Source of the DNA: an uncultured Candidatus Melainabacteria bacterium
GTDB taxonomy: Bacteria > Cyanobacteriota > Vampirovibrionia > Gastranaerophilales > Gastranaerophilaceae
Reading direction: 5' to 3'
Length of the DNA: 64,000 nucleotides
Assembly (NCBI GenBank): GCA_934699705.1
Contig: CAKUXD010000003.1
Coordinates: 1 to 64,000, forward strand
Part shown: positions 24,220 through 33,321 of the stretch, piece by piece
Layout: each line of letters starts with the position of its first letter
How positions within the stretch are numbered: the stretch's first letter is position 1
Made by a program: the position numbers and the translations under genes
Notes under the pieces: model-generated
What the model was told of the DNA's origin: nothing
The model's database searches: none
Seen by the model: the letters and a program-made list of their open reading frames with translations, nothing else

Positions 24220-25863
24220 ATGACAACTCAAGAATTTTTTACAACTTCTGAAAATTTGAAGAAAATGATGTCAGCAGCTCGTGCAACAATTACAGCTCCA
24301 TTTTTCGGCAATAATGTTGAAAAAATCGAAAATGTAACTGAGGCTTATGAATTAGCACAAGAAAGCTGTGGAACTATTGAATTAACAGGTATGCCTGTTT
24401 ATGAACCTGAAAAATTAGGCTTGCCAGAAGGTGCAAATCAATTGTTATTCAATGATGGTACAGTTGTTGGTCGTTGTGCAGCAGCTAGAAAAATTGTTGG
24501 TGAACCAAATTGTGATTTAAAAGTATTATTACCAGTTATCAGAGAAGCTGTTTATGGTACTCGTGATAGATTAATGTATAATTGCGAAACAGTTGTAGGT
24601 TTAGACAAAGACTTTATGATTAAAGCTCATTTGTTAATTCCAGAAGGCTTTGAAAATATTATGTATTCTTGGATGTTAAACTTCCAATACATAAATGATG
24701 AATACAAAAAAATGTATGCAGATTCAAGAGAAATTCCTGAAGGCGATATTTATGTATTCTCAGATCCAGATTGGTCGCACCCTGATTTCCCTTATGGCTT
24801 AACTTTCTTTGATCCTGAACATAACTGTGCAGCTATTTTAGGTATGAGATACTTCGGTGAACATAAAAAAGGTACTTTAACATTAGCTTGGGGTGCTGCT
24901 GCTCGTAACGGTTATGCATCTTGCCATGGTGGTATGAAAAGATATAACTTAGACGGTGATAAATCGTTCCAAGTTGCAGTATTTGGTCTTTCTGGTTCAG
25001 GTAAATCAACAATTACTCACGCAAAACATGATGGTAAATACAATATTACCGTTTTACACGATGATGCATTTATTATTAACACAAAAGATAAATACACTAT
25101 CGCTTTAGAACCAGCATATTTTGATAAAACAGCTGATTACCCAATGGAAAGTGAAGATAATAAATATATCTTAACTCAACAAAACGCTGGTGCTATTATG
25201 AAGGAAGACGGTTTAGTTTATTCTGTAACTGAAGATATCAGAAATGGTAATGGTCGTGCAGTTAAATCTAAATTATGGTCGCCAAACAGAGTTGATAGAA
25301 TTGACCAACCAATCAATGCTATTTTCTGGTTAATGAAAGATCCTACAATTCCACCTGTTGTTAAATTGTCAGGCGCTTCATTAGGTGCTGCAATGGGTGC
25401 AACATTAGCTACAAAACGTACATCAGCAGAAAGACTTGCTGCGGGTGTTGATCCAAACGCTTTAGTTGTTGAACCTTATGCTAACCCATTCAGAGTTTAT
25501 CCTCTATCAATGGATTACGAAAGATTTAAACACTTAATCGAAGACGGTGTTGATTGCTACATCTTGAATACAGGCGAATTTATGGGTACAAAAGTTAAAA
25601 AAGAACATACTTTAGGTATTATTGAAGCTATCGTTGAAGGTTCTGCTAAATTCCATAAATGGGGCAACTTAACAGATATCGAAATTATGGATATCGAAGG
25701 TTTTGATGCTTCATTTGATAATAAAGAATATGCTGAACAATTCAAAGCTCGTATGCAAGATAGAATTGCTTTCGTAAAATCAAGAGAAACAGAAAAGAAT
25801 GGTATTGATAAATTACCAGCTGATGCTCTTGAAGCATTAGAAAATGTTGTTAAACAAGCATAG
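24220..25863 (+). CDS. pckA: Phosphoenolpyruvate carboxykinase (ATP)
   Basis: This ATP-type enzyme interconverts oxaloacetate plus ATP and PEP plus CO2 plus ADP. The kinase-1a-type P-loop is GLSGSGKST (about residues 256-264), with DDAFII and the substrate-binding HPDFPYGLTFFD region. Its position after the oxaloacetate decarboxylase pump suggests it runs toward oxaloacetate: PEP gives ATP plus oxaloacetate, then decarboxylation to pyruvate exports sodium. It ends at a strong terminator. Family is confident; reaction direction is inferred. Confidence 0.93.
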   Translation: MTTQEFFTTSENLKKMMSAARATITAPFFGNNVEKIENVTEAYELAQESCGTIELTGMPVYEPEKLGLPEGANQLLFNDGTVVGRCAAARKIVGEPNCDLKVLLPVIREAVYGTRDRLMYNCETVVGLDKDFMIKAHLLIPEGFENIMYSWMLNFQYINDEYKKMYADSREIPEGDIYVFSDPDWSHPDFPYGLTFFDPEHNCAAILGMRYFGEHKKGTLTLAWGAAARNGYASCHGGMKRYNLDGDKSFQVAVFGLSGSGKSTITHAKHDGKYNITVLHDDAFIINTKDKYTIALEPAYFDKTADYPMESEDNKYILTQQNAGAIMKEDGLVYSVTEDIRNGNGRAVKSKLWSPNRVDRIDQPINAIFWLMKDPTIPPVVKLSGASLGAAMGATLATKRTSAERLAAGVDPNALVVEPYANPFRVYPLSMDYERFKHLIEDGVDCYILNTGEFMGTKVKKEHTLGIIEAIVEGSAKFHKWGNLTDIEIMDIEGFDASFDNKEYAEQFKARMQDRIAFVKSRETEKNGIDKLPADALEALENVVKQA

Positions 25864-25885
25864 TTTGTTATAGCAAATAATTTTT

Positions 25886-25928
25886 ATGGCGGGGGTCGTT
25901 TCACGACCCCCGCCATTAATTTTTTTAT
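25886..25928 (+). terminator. Strong Rho-independent terminator of the oad-pck operon
   Basis: A perfect 14-bp stem rich in G and C (25886-25899 with 25903-25916) has a three-base TTC loop, followed by TAATTTTTTTATTTT. It marks the end of the oadG-pckA transcript. Confidence 0.95.
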
Positions 25929-26032
25929 TTTATAATAAAAAAGTTACCAAGTTAGGTGATAAAAAAATAGAATATTTCAGTTAATATTTTATAAAAGTTT
26001 GGTAAATGTTAAAAAACGAAAAGGAGAAAAAA

Positions 26033-26602
26033 ATGAAATCAGTTGCGACATTAGAATTACAGTATGCACATAGATTTTATGGATTTAAGGGTGAAGCTCA
26101 ATATCTTCATGGGCATAGTGGAATTTTGACTATCGAAGTTGAAGATACTATAAACAAGGGTGTTAATATGGTTTTTCCTTGTAATGAAATTAAAAAAATT
26201 GCTTGGGAAGTTCTTCAAAATTTTGATCATGCGTTAATTTTGCGAGAAGATGACCCATTATTACCAGTAATACTTGATGTTTATGAAAAACAAGGTATCA
26301 AAAACGGAGCACCTACAAATCAAATGAAGGGTCCTGCTTTCAAAACTGAACTAGCTACGGCTTATCCTGACAGTCGTTTAGTTGTTACAAAAGAAACCAT
26401 GACTGCAGAGGGAATGATTGATATAGTATATGAATTATTGAAGGATAAATTAAATATTTCAAAAATCACCTTTGTAAGTGGTGTAAATACAGCAACAGAA
26501 GAATATACGGTATATCAAGATTCAATGGACAGATGCCCATTATGCGGAATTTTGTTAAACAGAGAAGAAGTTTGTCCAAAATGCGGATATAGAAAAGAGT
26601 AA
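26033..26602 (+). CDS. QueD/PTPS-family protein with C-terminal zinc ribbon, lacking the usual cysteine
   Basis: The fold matches 6-pyruvoyltetrahydropterin synthase/6-carboxytetrahydropterin synthase. Zinc ligands are His13, His26 and His28 (YAHRF, LHGHSG), and NFDHALIL supplies the catalytic His region. The Cys normally four residues before HGH is Ala22, so the standard QueD chemistry may be altered or lost. An added C-terminal CPLC...CPKC zinc ribbon (168-184) is not part of typical QueD. The start at 26033 follows AAGGAG; an in-frame start at 26006 would add nine residues before that site. No other queuosine gene is nearby. Confidence 0.75.
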   Translation: MKSVATLELQYAHRFYGFKGEAQYLHGHSGILTIEVEDTINKGVNMVFPCNEIKKIAWEVLQNFDHALILREDDPLLPVILDVYEKQGIKNGAPTNQMKGPAFKTELATAYPDSRLVVTKETMTAEGMIDIVYELLKDKLNISKITFVSGVNTATEEYTVYQDSMDRCPLCGILLNREEVCPKCGYRKE

Positions 26603-26638
26603 ATTCGTGAGTTGTGAATAGTGAATGGTGAGTAGATA

Positions 26639-26797
26639 TGTCATTCCGAATTTATTTAGCAAAGCGAACAAACGAAGAATGAGTTTTGTGAACCTGTCTT
26701 CTGTGTGGCGGAATCTTCTACAAGTCTTAAACCTCAACAAGTTTATGAATAGCGTTCGTTGAATAATAATGTGTTCAATGAACGCTTCATAATGACA
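26639..26797. repeat. Dispersed palindromic repeat with TGTCATT ends
   Basis: Terminal inverted TGTCATT (26639-26645) and AATGACA (26791-26797) bound a 159-bp structure. It contains CATTCCG and GGCGGAATC-type blocks and a long inner hairpin (about 26744-26790; GCGTTC with GAACGC). This is a second repeat family, preceded by GTGAATAGTGAATGG units (26608-26634) like those in the prepilin leaders. It lies in the non-coding space upstream of the fourth prepilin. Confidence 0.6.
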
Positions 26798-26833
26798 GAT
26801 TTGAGTTATGTTACATTTTGTAAAACAAATTTC

Positions 26834-26858
26834 ATTATAGCTGAAATTCAGCTATAAT
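26834..26858. promoter_or_regulatory. Perfect 12-bp inverted repeat, operator candidate
   Basis: ATTATAGCTGAA (26834-26845) and TTCAGCTATAAT (26847-26858) form a perfect palindrome around one A. There is no T run afterward, so a protein-binding site is more likely than a terminator. It lies just upstream of the pentanucleotide tract and the prepilin promoter. Confidence 0.5.
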
Positions 26859-26862
26859 GCCT

Positions 26863-26902
26863 AATAGAATAGAATAGAATAGAATAGAATAGAATAGAAT
26901 AG
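26863..26902 (+). repeat. Pentanucleotide tandem repeat (AGAAT, about 8 copies)
   Basis: Seven complete AGAAT units (26866-26900) with matching partial units on both sides give an uninterrupted tract of 40 bp. It ends five bases before the -35 box of the prepilin promoter. Changes in copy number would move the upstream palindrome relative to the promoter by half-turn steps. Repeat-length control of transcription is known for other surface genes; here it is inferred. Confidence 0.85.
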
Positions 26903-26907
26903 CCGTA

Positions 26908-26936
26908 TTGTGAGTGCTTAAATAAATTGTTATAAT
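26908..26936 (+). promoter_or_regulatory. Near-consensus promoter of the fourth prepilin gene
   Basis: TTGTGA (26908-26913), a 17-bp spacer and TATAAT (26931-26936) predict a start site near 26943. The GAGGAG ribosome binding site (26946-26951) then lies at the transcript's 5' end, seven bases before the ATG at 26959. Confidence 0.75.
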
Positions 26937-26958
26937 ATATATAATGAGGAGAAGCATT

Positions 26959-27924
26959 ATGAGAAAGTTGTTTGATAAAAGTGAATTGTCGCTTGTGAAT
27001 AGTGAATCGACAAATAATAAACAAGTCAATGGCAATAAAGTCGACTCACCATTGTCTTGGATTATTGCTTCACTCGGACAAGTTGCTCATTTCACTAGCG
27101 TTGTCATTCGCAATGTCCTCGCTACTTCGGGCTGGGTTCGCTCTGCTCACACGGCGCCCTACGCAAAATCCGCTCATAACTCACAACTCACAAAATTCGC
27201 TTTCACGTTAGCTGAAACCCTTGTCGTAATGGGCATTATTGGTGTGGTTGCAGCGCTTACTATTCCAAATTTAAACCAATCCACAGGTGATAGAGAAAAA
27301 GTTACAAAATTAAAGAAAGTGTATGCAAATTTAACAGACGCTTTTGGTCGTGCAACTGCGGTTTATGGTCCAATAGACGAATGGTTTATAAATCTTCCAG
27401 AAGGCGTAACAGCAAATCAACGTCTTGCAGACAGAATGACTGAATTTATGAAAATATCAAAAAGTTGTGGTGGTGATGGTTCAGGGTGTTTTCCTGATGA
27501 TGATTATAAAACACTTGATGATGATACTGATGAATCGCCTATGAATTGGAGTGAAGAACCGATGTACTTGTTGGCAGACGGTACCGCTATAGATTTTTAC
27601 ATTTATGATGAAAATTGTAGTAATTCAACTGGACAATTACAAAATGTTTGTGGTTTTCTTTACGTAGATATAGATGGAGTGAAAGGCTCAAATACTTTAG
27701 GTAAAGATTACTTTTTATTTCGCGTAGCAAAATCAGGTATTTATCCTTATGGGGCGCAAATAACACTGCCTAATGGTTCCAATTACGGCGGGAGTTGTTT
27801 TATAGGGGGTTCAGGTTGTGCAGATTGGATAATAGAAATGGGTAATATGGACTATCTAAAAGCAAATAAAGGCGTTTGTCCAAATGGAACTACGTTGTCT
27901 GTTGATAATCCAACTTGTAAATAA
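26959..27924 (+). CDS. Prepilin-like protein with repeat-encoded long leader
   Basis: This 321-residue prepilin-like protein has its AFTLAETLVVMGIIGVVAAL signature only at about residue 82, because an in-frame palindromic repeat (26981-27191) encodes the leader, including SPLSWIIASLGQVAHFTSVV. The mature part resembles the gene at 370 (NLNQSTGDREK, FGRATAVYGP) and ends with WIIEMGNMDYLK and a final Cys. Start at 26959 is supported by GAGGAG; the upstream in-frame ATG at 26944 lies at the predicted transcript start. Whether prepilin peptidase processes such a leader, or translation starts internally, is unknown: no Met lies between the repeat and the cleavage site. Confidence 0.85.
   Translation: MRKLFDKSELSLVNSESTNNKQVNGNKVDSPLSWIIASLGQVAHFTSVVIRNVLATSGWVRSAHTAPYAKSAHNSQLTKFAFTLAETLVVMGIIGVVAALTIPNLNQSTGDREKVTKLKKVYANLTDAFGRATAVYGPIDEWFINLPEGVTANQRLADRMTEFMKISKSCGGDGSGCFPDDDYKTLDDDTDESPMNWSEEPMYLLADGTAIDFYIYDENCSNSTGQLQNVCGFLYVDIDGVKGSNTLGKDYFLFRVAKSGIYPYGAQITLPNGSNYGGSCFIGGSGCADWIIEMGNMDYLKANKGVCPNGTTLSVDNPTCK
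26981..27191 (+). repeat. Palindromic repeat inserted in frame in the fourth prepilin
   Basis: The left arm (26981-27011) has GTGAATTG and GTGAATAGTGAATCG. The right arm (27171-27191) has CTCATAACTCACAACTCAC. A block nearly identical to 456-513 lies at about 27050-27113. Extra sequence (about 27114-27170) not present in the first prepilin is also open in frame. The shared position in both genes suggests insertion before the genes duplicated. Confidence 0.7.
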
Positions 27925-27990
27925 TATTTACCTTTATAAATTTTAATAATAACTGAAAATGGCATACCACCATGATAAACTAGTCATGTT

Positions 27991-30900
27991 ATGTCAATTC
28001 CATACGTTCCATTACACTTACACACCGAATATTCATTATTAGATGGCGCTATCAGAATAAACGATTTGTGCAAATTTTCGGTTGAGAATGGTTTTCCTGC
28101 TGTTGCAATTACAGACCATGGAGTTATGTATGGAGATATGGAGCTTTATGAAACGGCGGTTACAAAATATAGCGGACAAAATGATGGTCCAAAATTAAAA
28201 CCGTTATTAGGTTGTGAATTTTATGTTCATAATGGTGAAATTTCAGAACGTGATAAAATGAATAACCCTTGTTATCACTTGGTTTTAATTGCAAAAAATA
28301 ACGTAGGTTATCAAAATATTATCCGATTAACTTCTGTTGCCTGGTGCGACGGTTTTTATATGCACCCTCGTATAAATTGGGAATTATTAAAAAAGCATCA
28401 TGAAGGTTTAATTTGTCTTTCTGCTTGTTTAGGTGGTGAAGTTTTACAAAATATTTTACATAAAGAGCCTGAAAAAGCTCGAGAAGTTGCAAAACAATAT
28501 AAGGATTTATTTGGTGAAGATTATTATATAGAGCTTCAAGACCATGGTTTGGAAGACCAAAAGCGTACAAATCCTGAACTTATTTCAATTGCACAAGAGC
28601 TTGGAATTGAAATGGTTATTACGAATGACTCGCATTATTTAAGAAAAGAAGATGCGGATATGCACGATACTTTATTGTGTATGAATACAAATTCTGATAA
28701 AGATGATCCAAATCGTTTTCATTTTGAGGGTAATGAATTTTATGTTAAAACTCCTGAACAGTTGCGTCAATCCTTTAATTGGCTAGATGAAGATATTTTT
28801 AATAAATGTATTGAAAATACGGTGAAAATTGCAGAAAAATGTCATGTTACAATTACGAAAACAGACGCTTTACCTGCTTATGAAGTTCCTAAAAACCATA
28901 CAACAGAAAGTTATTTTGAATATCTTGTAATTGAGGGTTTGAAAAAGCGTTATGGTGGAATTTCAAAGGAATTAAAAGAACGTGTTGATTACGAAATGAA
29001 AGTAATTGAGGATATGGGCTTTACGGCATATTTCTTGATTACTTGGGACTTTATTCACTATGCAAAGACGCATGGTATTCCAGTTGGTCCTGGACGTGGT
29101 TCAGCAGCAGGTTCAGTTGTAGCTTATGCCTTAGAAATTACTGACCTTGACCCGATTGAACACAAACTTTTATTTGAAAGATTTTTAAATCCTGAACGAT
29201 TTACAATGCCCGATATTGATATTGACTTTTGTATCGAGCGTCGTGGCGAAGTTATTGATTATGTAACAAAAAAATATGGCGAAGATAAAGTTTGTCAAAT
29301 TATTACGTTTGGTACGTATGCCGCAAAAGCAGCATTTAAAGGTGTTGCAAGAATTTTAAGAATACCATTTTCTGACAGTAATAAAATGGCAGGTTTAATT
29401 GACCCTTGTATTGAATATGCACTTACGCAAGATGACAAAGCGAAAACTTTAGGTGCAGCGATTAAGTTTGAAGGTTCAGAGCTTCGTCAACTTTATGATG
29501 AAGATGTTCAATTTGTAGTTGATGTTGAAACAGGCAAAAGTGTTGGATTAAAAAAATGGATTGATTTAGCGGTTGGGATTGAAGGGATTAAAAACAATAC
29601 TGGTACACACGCTGCTGGTGTAATTATTGCGCCAAAACCGTTAGACCAAATTCTGCCAGTAAGACCTTCAAAAGACGGTATTGTTCAAACAGGTTATCCG
29701 CCTCATGCGGTAACAGAGTTTTTAAGTCTTTTGAAAATGGACTTTTTGGGCTTACGCAACTTAACTACCATTTATAAAACCCTTGATGCAATTAAAAAAC
29801 GTCAGGGAATAGATGTGGATATTAACCATATTCCGCTTGATGATAAACCAACGTATCAAATGCTTATGGCAGGTGATACAGACGGAGTATTCCAATTAGA
29901 ATCTTCTGGCATGAAAAATCTTGTAAAACGTTTAAGACCAGACGTGTTTGAAGATTTAGGTGCGCTTGTTGCTTTATTCCGCCCTGGTCCATTGGATTCG
30001 GGCATGGTTGACGAGTTTGTAGATAGAAAACATGGCAGAAAAGCGATTACTTATGCTCACCCGTCTTTAGAACCTGTATTAAAAGATACTTACGGTACGA
30101 TTGTATATCAAGAACAGATTATGCAGGTGTTCCAAGTCCTTGCTGACTATTCACTAGGTCAAGCCGATATGGTTCGACGAATGATGGGTAAGAAAAAAGT
30201 TGATGAAATGCAGAAACAAAAAGGTAAATTCATTGAAGGTTCTGCTCGTCATGGTATGTCTGCACAAGATGCTACCACTTTATTTGAACAAATCGAAAAA
30301 TTCGCGTCATATTGTTTTAACCGAAGCCACTCTGCAGCTTATGCTTTTGTAGCTTACCAAACAGCATATTTGAAATGTCATTATCCTGTTGAATATATGG
30401 CTTGTTTGCTTTCAAGTGTTTCAAACGACCAAGAAAAAACACAGTTATACATTGAAGACTGTAATAAAAAAGGTATAAAAGTTTTACCGCCAGACATAAA
30501 CAAATCCTTTGCAGAATTTGCGCCTGACGGCGATAATATTCGTTTTGGGCTTGCGTCAGTTAAACAAGTTGGCGAAGTTGTTGTTGAAATGATTATTAAA
30601 GAGCGCGAGGAAAATGGTGAATACGCTTCAATTTATGATTTTTGTAAACGAATTGATCCAAAAGCAACAAACAAACGTGTTTTAGAAGGTTTAATTAAAT
30701 CTGGAGCGTTTTCAAATTTAGAAAAATCAAGAAAACAATTATTAGAAAATCTTGAATATATTGTTAATACTGCAAATAAAGAGGCAAAAGCAAAAGAATT
30801 AGGTCAAACAAGTTTGTTCGCAGGACTTGAAGATAACGAAGATTTTGCAGGAACACAATTCCATTTATCAGGTAGTGATGAAGAATTTTCAAACAAAGAA

Positions 30901-31536
30901 CTTCAGGCATTTGAAAAAGAATTTTTAGGTTTTTATGTATCTTCACACCCATTATCCTCAATTATGGACAAAATGCAATTTTTGGAAACACATAAAACTT
31001 CAGAAATTAAGGAATTACCAAATGAAAAGCATGTTATATTATGTGGTTTGATTAATGCGGTTAAACAAATTCCATACAAAAAAGACCCATCAAAATTCTT
31101 AAAATCTATTACAATAGAGGATTTATCAGGAAAAGTTGATGCGATATGTTTTAATCAGCATTTAGGACAATTTGGCGACTTTTTGCAAGCTGATAATAAA
31201 GTTATTATTGCAGGAAAAGTTAATTATCGCTCAGAAGAAGATCCGCCAACTATCATCATTGATGATGTTAAACCAGTAGATAACGCAAATATTTTTATGA
31301 TTTCAATAAATGATAAAGTTCCTTATGAAGAATTGGTTGCAATGAAGGATATTTTGGCAAAATTCCCAGGTTCTGACCCTGTTGTAATAAAACTTGAAGA
31401 AGATGGAGTTGAAACAAAAATTGCCTCTGCTCCTACATTTTGGGTTAATGCAACGTATGATTTAGAACATACTCTTAAAAAATTTATTCCAAGTAAAATC
31501 AGCGTAGAAATTAAATCAATCGAAGAAGAAATATAG
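27991..31536 (+). CDS. dnaE: DNA polymerase III alpha subunit
   Basis: This replicative polymerase of 1181 residues starts with a PHP domain (LHLHTEYSLLDGAIRINDL). The palm catalytic acids are in PDIDIDFC near residue 408, with GPGRGSAAGSVVAY just before. A fingers and helix-hairpin-helix region and a C-terminal OB fold (about 1010-1090; ILCGLINAVKQI, ITIEDLSGKVDAICF) follow. No separate proofreading domain is present, as expected for DnaE and unlike PolC. It follows the prepilin by 66 bp. Confidence 0.96.
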   Translation: MSIPYVPLHLHTEYSLLDGAIRINDLCKFSVENGFPAVAITDHGVMYGDMELYETAVTKYSGQNDGPKLKPLLGCEFYVHNGEISERDKMNNPCYHLVLIAKNNVGYQNIIRLTSVAWCDGFYMHPRINWELLKKHHEGLICLSACLGGEVLQNILHKEPEKAREVAKQYKDLFGEDYYIELQDHGLEDQKRTNPELISIAQELGIEMVITNDSHYLRKEDADMHDTLLCMNTNSDKDDPNRFHFEGNEFYVKTPEQLRQSFNWLDEDIFNKCIENTVKIAEKCHVTITKTDALPAYEVPKNHTTESYFEYLVIEGLKKRYGGISKELKERVDYEMKVIEDMGFTAYFLITWDFIHYAKTHGIPVGPGRGSAAGSVVAYALEITDLDPIEHKLLFERFLNPERFTMPDIDIDFCIERRGEVIDYVTKKYGEDKVCQIITFGTYAAKAAFKGVARILRIPFSDSNKMAGLIDPCIEYALTQDDKAKTLGAAIKFEGSELRQLYDEDVQFVVDVETGKSVGLKKWIDLAVGIEGIKNNTGTHAAGVIIAPKPLDQILPVRPSKDGIVQTGYPPHAVTEFLSLLKMDFLGLRNLTTIYKTLDAIKKRQGIDVDINHIPLDDKPTYQMLMAGDTDGVFQLESSGMKNLVKRLRPDVFEDLGALVALFRPGPLDSGMVDEFVDRKHGRKAITYAHPSLEPVLKDTYGTIVYQEQIMQVFQVLADYSLGQADMVRRMMGKKKVDEMQKQKGKFIEGSARHGMSAQDATTLFEQIEKFASYCFNRSHSAAYAFVAYQTAYLKCHYPVEYMACLLSSVSNDQEKTQLYIEDCNKKGIKVLPPDINKSFAEFAPDGDNIRFGLASVKQVGEVVVEMIIKEREENGEYASIYDFCKRIDPKATNKRVLEGLIKSGAFSNLEKSRKQLLENLEYIVNTANKEAKAKELGQTSLFAGLEDNEDFAGTQFHLSGSDEEFSNKELQAFEKEFLGFYVSSHPLSSIMDKMQFLETHKTSEIKELPNEKHVILCGLINAVKQIPYKKDPSKFLKSITIEDLSGKVDAICFNQHLGQFGDFLQADNKVIIAGKVNYRSEEDPPTIIIDDVKPVDNANIFMISINDKVPYEELVAMKDILAKFPGSDPVVIKLEEDGVETKIASAPTFWVNATYDLEHTLKKFIPSKISVEIKSIEEEI

Positions 31537-31597
31537 CGTTGTGAGTAGGGTTAATTTTTTTTTTAATATATAAAAATATTAGCCGTTGTCGATAAAT

Positions 31598-33301
31598 TTA
31601 TTTATCGAGTAATTTATATAGATATATTGGGTATGCTTTATCTTGTAGAGGTGGAAATTCTTTTAGGAAAAGCAATTTTGAATTTTTTGTTTGCGTTATT
31701 ATCTTTGAGCTAATTAAATATTCAACACCCATTTCTCTCATAACATTAGTATCAAAGGAGTTTTCATCTGGAAGAATAATTTGTTGATGCCCCCAAATAG
31801 TTAAATATATCGAATTTCTAAGGTGTTGTTTTATTAGTTTTTGATTAAGTTTATTTAATTTTTGTTTAGTTTCCCAAGGGTACAAGTTCAGGTATCCATT
31901 TATTGAGTGAAAACCGTTATATGCAGCTACGTTGAAAGGTATGCTTTCAATAGTGGCTATTTTATATGAATTTTGGGGTTTTCCAATATAATCTTTTACT
32001 AGTTTGAAATTTTCTTCAGATAAATATTCCTTGTATGATAGTGTGTAATTTTCAGAACTAATTTTTTCATGTGTAACGTATCTTCTTATATTGCTTGTGA
32101 TATAAGGATTTTGGGCAAAAAGATATATTATTTGAGATAGTATAAAAATTAACACGAAAATTTTTCCGAATTTTCGAAAATTTTCTTTTAGAAATTCTAA
32201 AGATATAGCAAACGTTAATACGCCAATCATAGGCAACATAAAGTAATATCTTGTAAGTTGAAATTGTTTTAATCCTTCATATTTATCAATAAATGCTTGT
32301 AGAGGTTCGTAATGAAAACCAAGTCCGTAGATTATTGAAACGATTATATAAAATATCAAAAGTCCAAATAATGGTAAAAAGAATTTTTTTGATTTTTTAT
32401 AAGCGCTATATATCAAAGAAAATAAGAAGACAGGAGTTATTACAAGTTTTGTGGCAGTAAAAGCGCAATTTTCTCCGTTATTTAAAAATTGCGTATTAAT
32501 ACCTTTTAAAATACTACTTAGAAAGGAATATTGTGAAAAATGTTGAATTAGTGAAATAGACCAATCTTTTCGATGCGGTACGAAGTTTTTGTCGAAGAAG
32601 GATATGTAAATAAATCTGTAAATTGTAATAAAAGATATAAATGCACAATAAAATATTGACAGTAAAAATATTGGATTAAATTTTTTCTTTGTTATTAGGT
32701 CGAATAGCCAAATCCCGCTGATGACACTTAAAAAGAATGGCGTAATTAGTTCAAAATTTACGCAGAACGGAATTAGAGTGATTACAAGCCAGTTATAATA
32801 TTTGTAATTCCCTTTTCGAATATTTAAAAAAGCCCATAACCAAAGTGGTTGACCTAATATAGTTAAAAATGTAAGAGTAAGTAAATTTGGAATAAAAGCA
32901 AAACAAAGAGAAATTCCGCTTAATAACAGAGGGTTGTCTTGTTCATGTTTTAAAATGAAGTCTTTTAATAATAAATATGTACCTAAAAATCCGACAAATC
33001 TACTTAATAAATCAACTGTAATGTACGCTTTTAGTGGAGTTAAAAAGTTGAAAATTGCTACCTGAAAAATAAGTTCAGAGTGAAACACATTTCTTGGAAC
33101 GCCATTCATTAGTTCTGAAATTTCAAAGTTTAATGGTAAAAACCAACCATATTTTGCAAGGATTTTATACCAAATAAAATAGCTATCAAGATTATCCCAT
33201 GCCGAAATTATGCAATTTTGTCTTAAAAATAAATATGGTAGCGCATAAATAAAAAATACGATAAAAACTAAAATTATTGATAAGACTTGTTTTTTATTCA
33301 T
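31598..33301 (-). CDS. Large polytopic membrane protein of unknown function
   Basis: This 567-residue protein has about ten to twelve membrane helices, beginning with VLSIILVFIVFFIYALPYLF, and a C-terminal soluble segment (about 410-560). The early extracytoplasmic WDNLDSYFIWYK acidic motif and overall layout resemble GT-C-like or YfhO/YkoS-type proteins thought to move sugars or modify envelope polymers with a lipid-linked donor. It is divergent from a GT2 glycosyltransferase with only 20 bp between the genes, a pairing that supports a role in envelope glycosylation. The family assignment is tentative. Confidence 0.55.
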   Translation of the reverse strand: MNKKQVLSIILVFIVFFIYALPYLFLRQNCIISAWDNLDSYFIWYKILAKYGWFLPLNFEISELMNGVPRNVFHSELIFQVAIFNFLTPLKAYITVDLLSRFVGFLGTYLLLKDFILKHEQDNPLLLSGISLCFAFIPNLLTLTFLTILGQPLWLWAFLNIRKGNYKYYNWLVITLIPFCVNFELITPFFLSVISGIWLFDLITKKKFNPIFLLSIFYCAFISFITIYRFIYISFFDKNFVPHRKDWSISLIQHFSQYSFLSSILKGINTQFLNNGENCAFTATKLVITPVFLFSLIYSAYKKSKKFFLPLFGLLIFYIIVSIIYGLGFHYEPLQAFIDKYEGLKQFQLTRYYFMLPMIGVLTFAISLEFLKENFRKFGKIFVLIFILSQIIYLFAQNPYITSNIRRYVTHEKISSENYTLSYKEYLSEENFKLVKDYIGKPQNSYKIATIESIPFNVAAYNGFHSINGYLNLYPWETKQKLNKLNQKLIKQHLRNSIYLTIWGHQQIILPDENSFDTNVMREMGVEYLISSKIITQTKNSKLLFLKEFPPLQDKAYPIYLYKLLDK

Positions 33302-33321
33302 ATATTTAGTATAACAAAAAT

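Noticed and set aside
26835..27035. Minus-strand ORF with ILFYSILFYSIL repeats
   Set aside because: It is a translation of the AGAAT tandem repeat and promoter region on the wrong strand.
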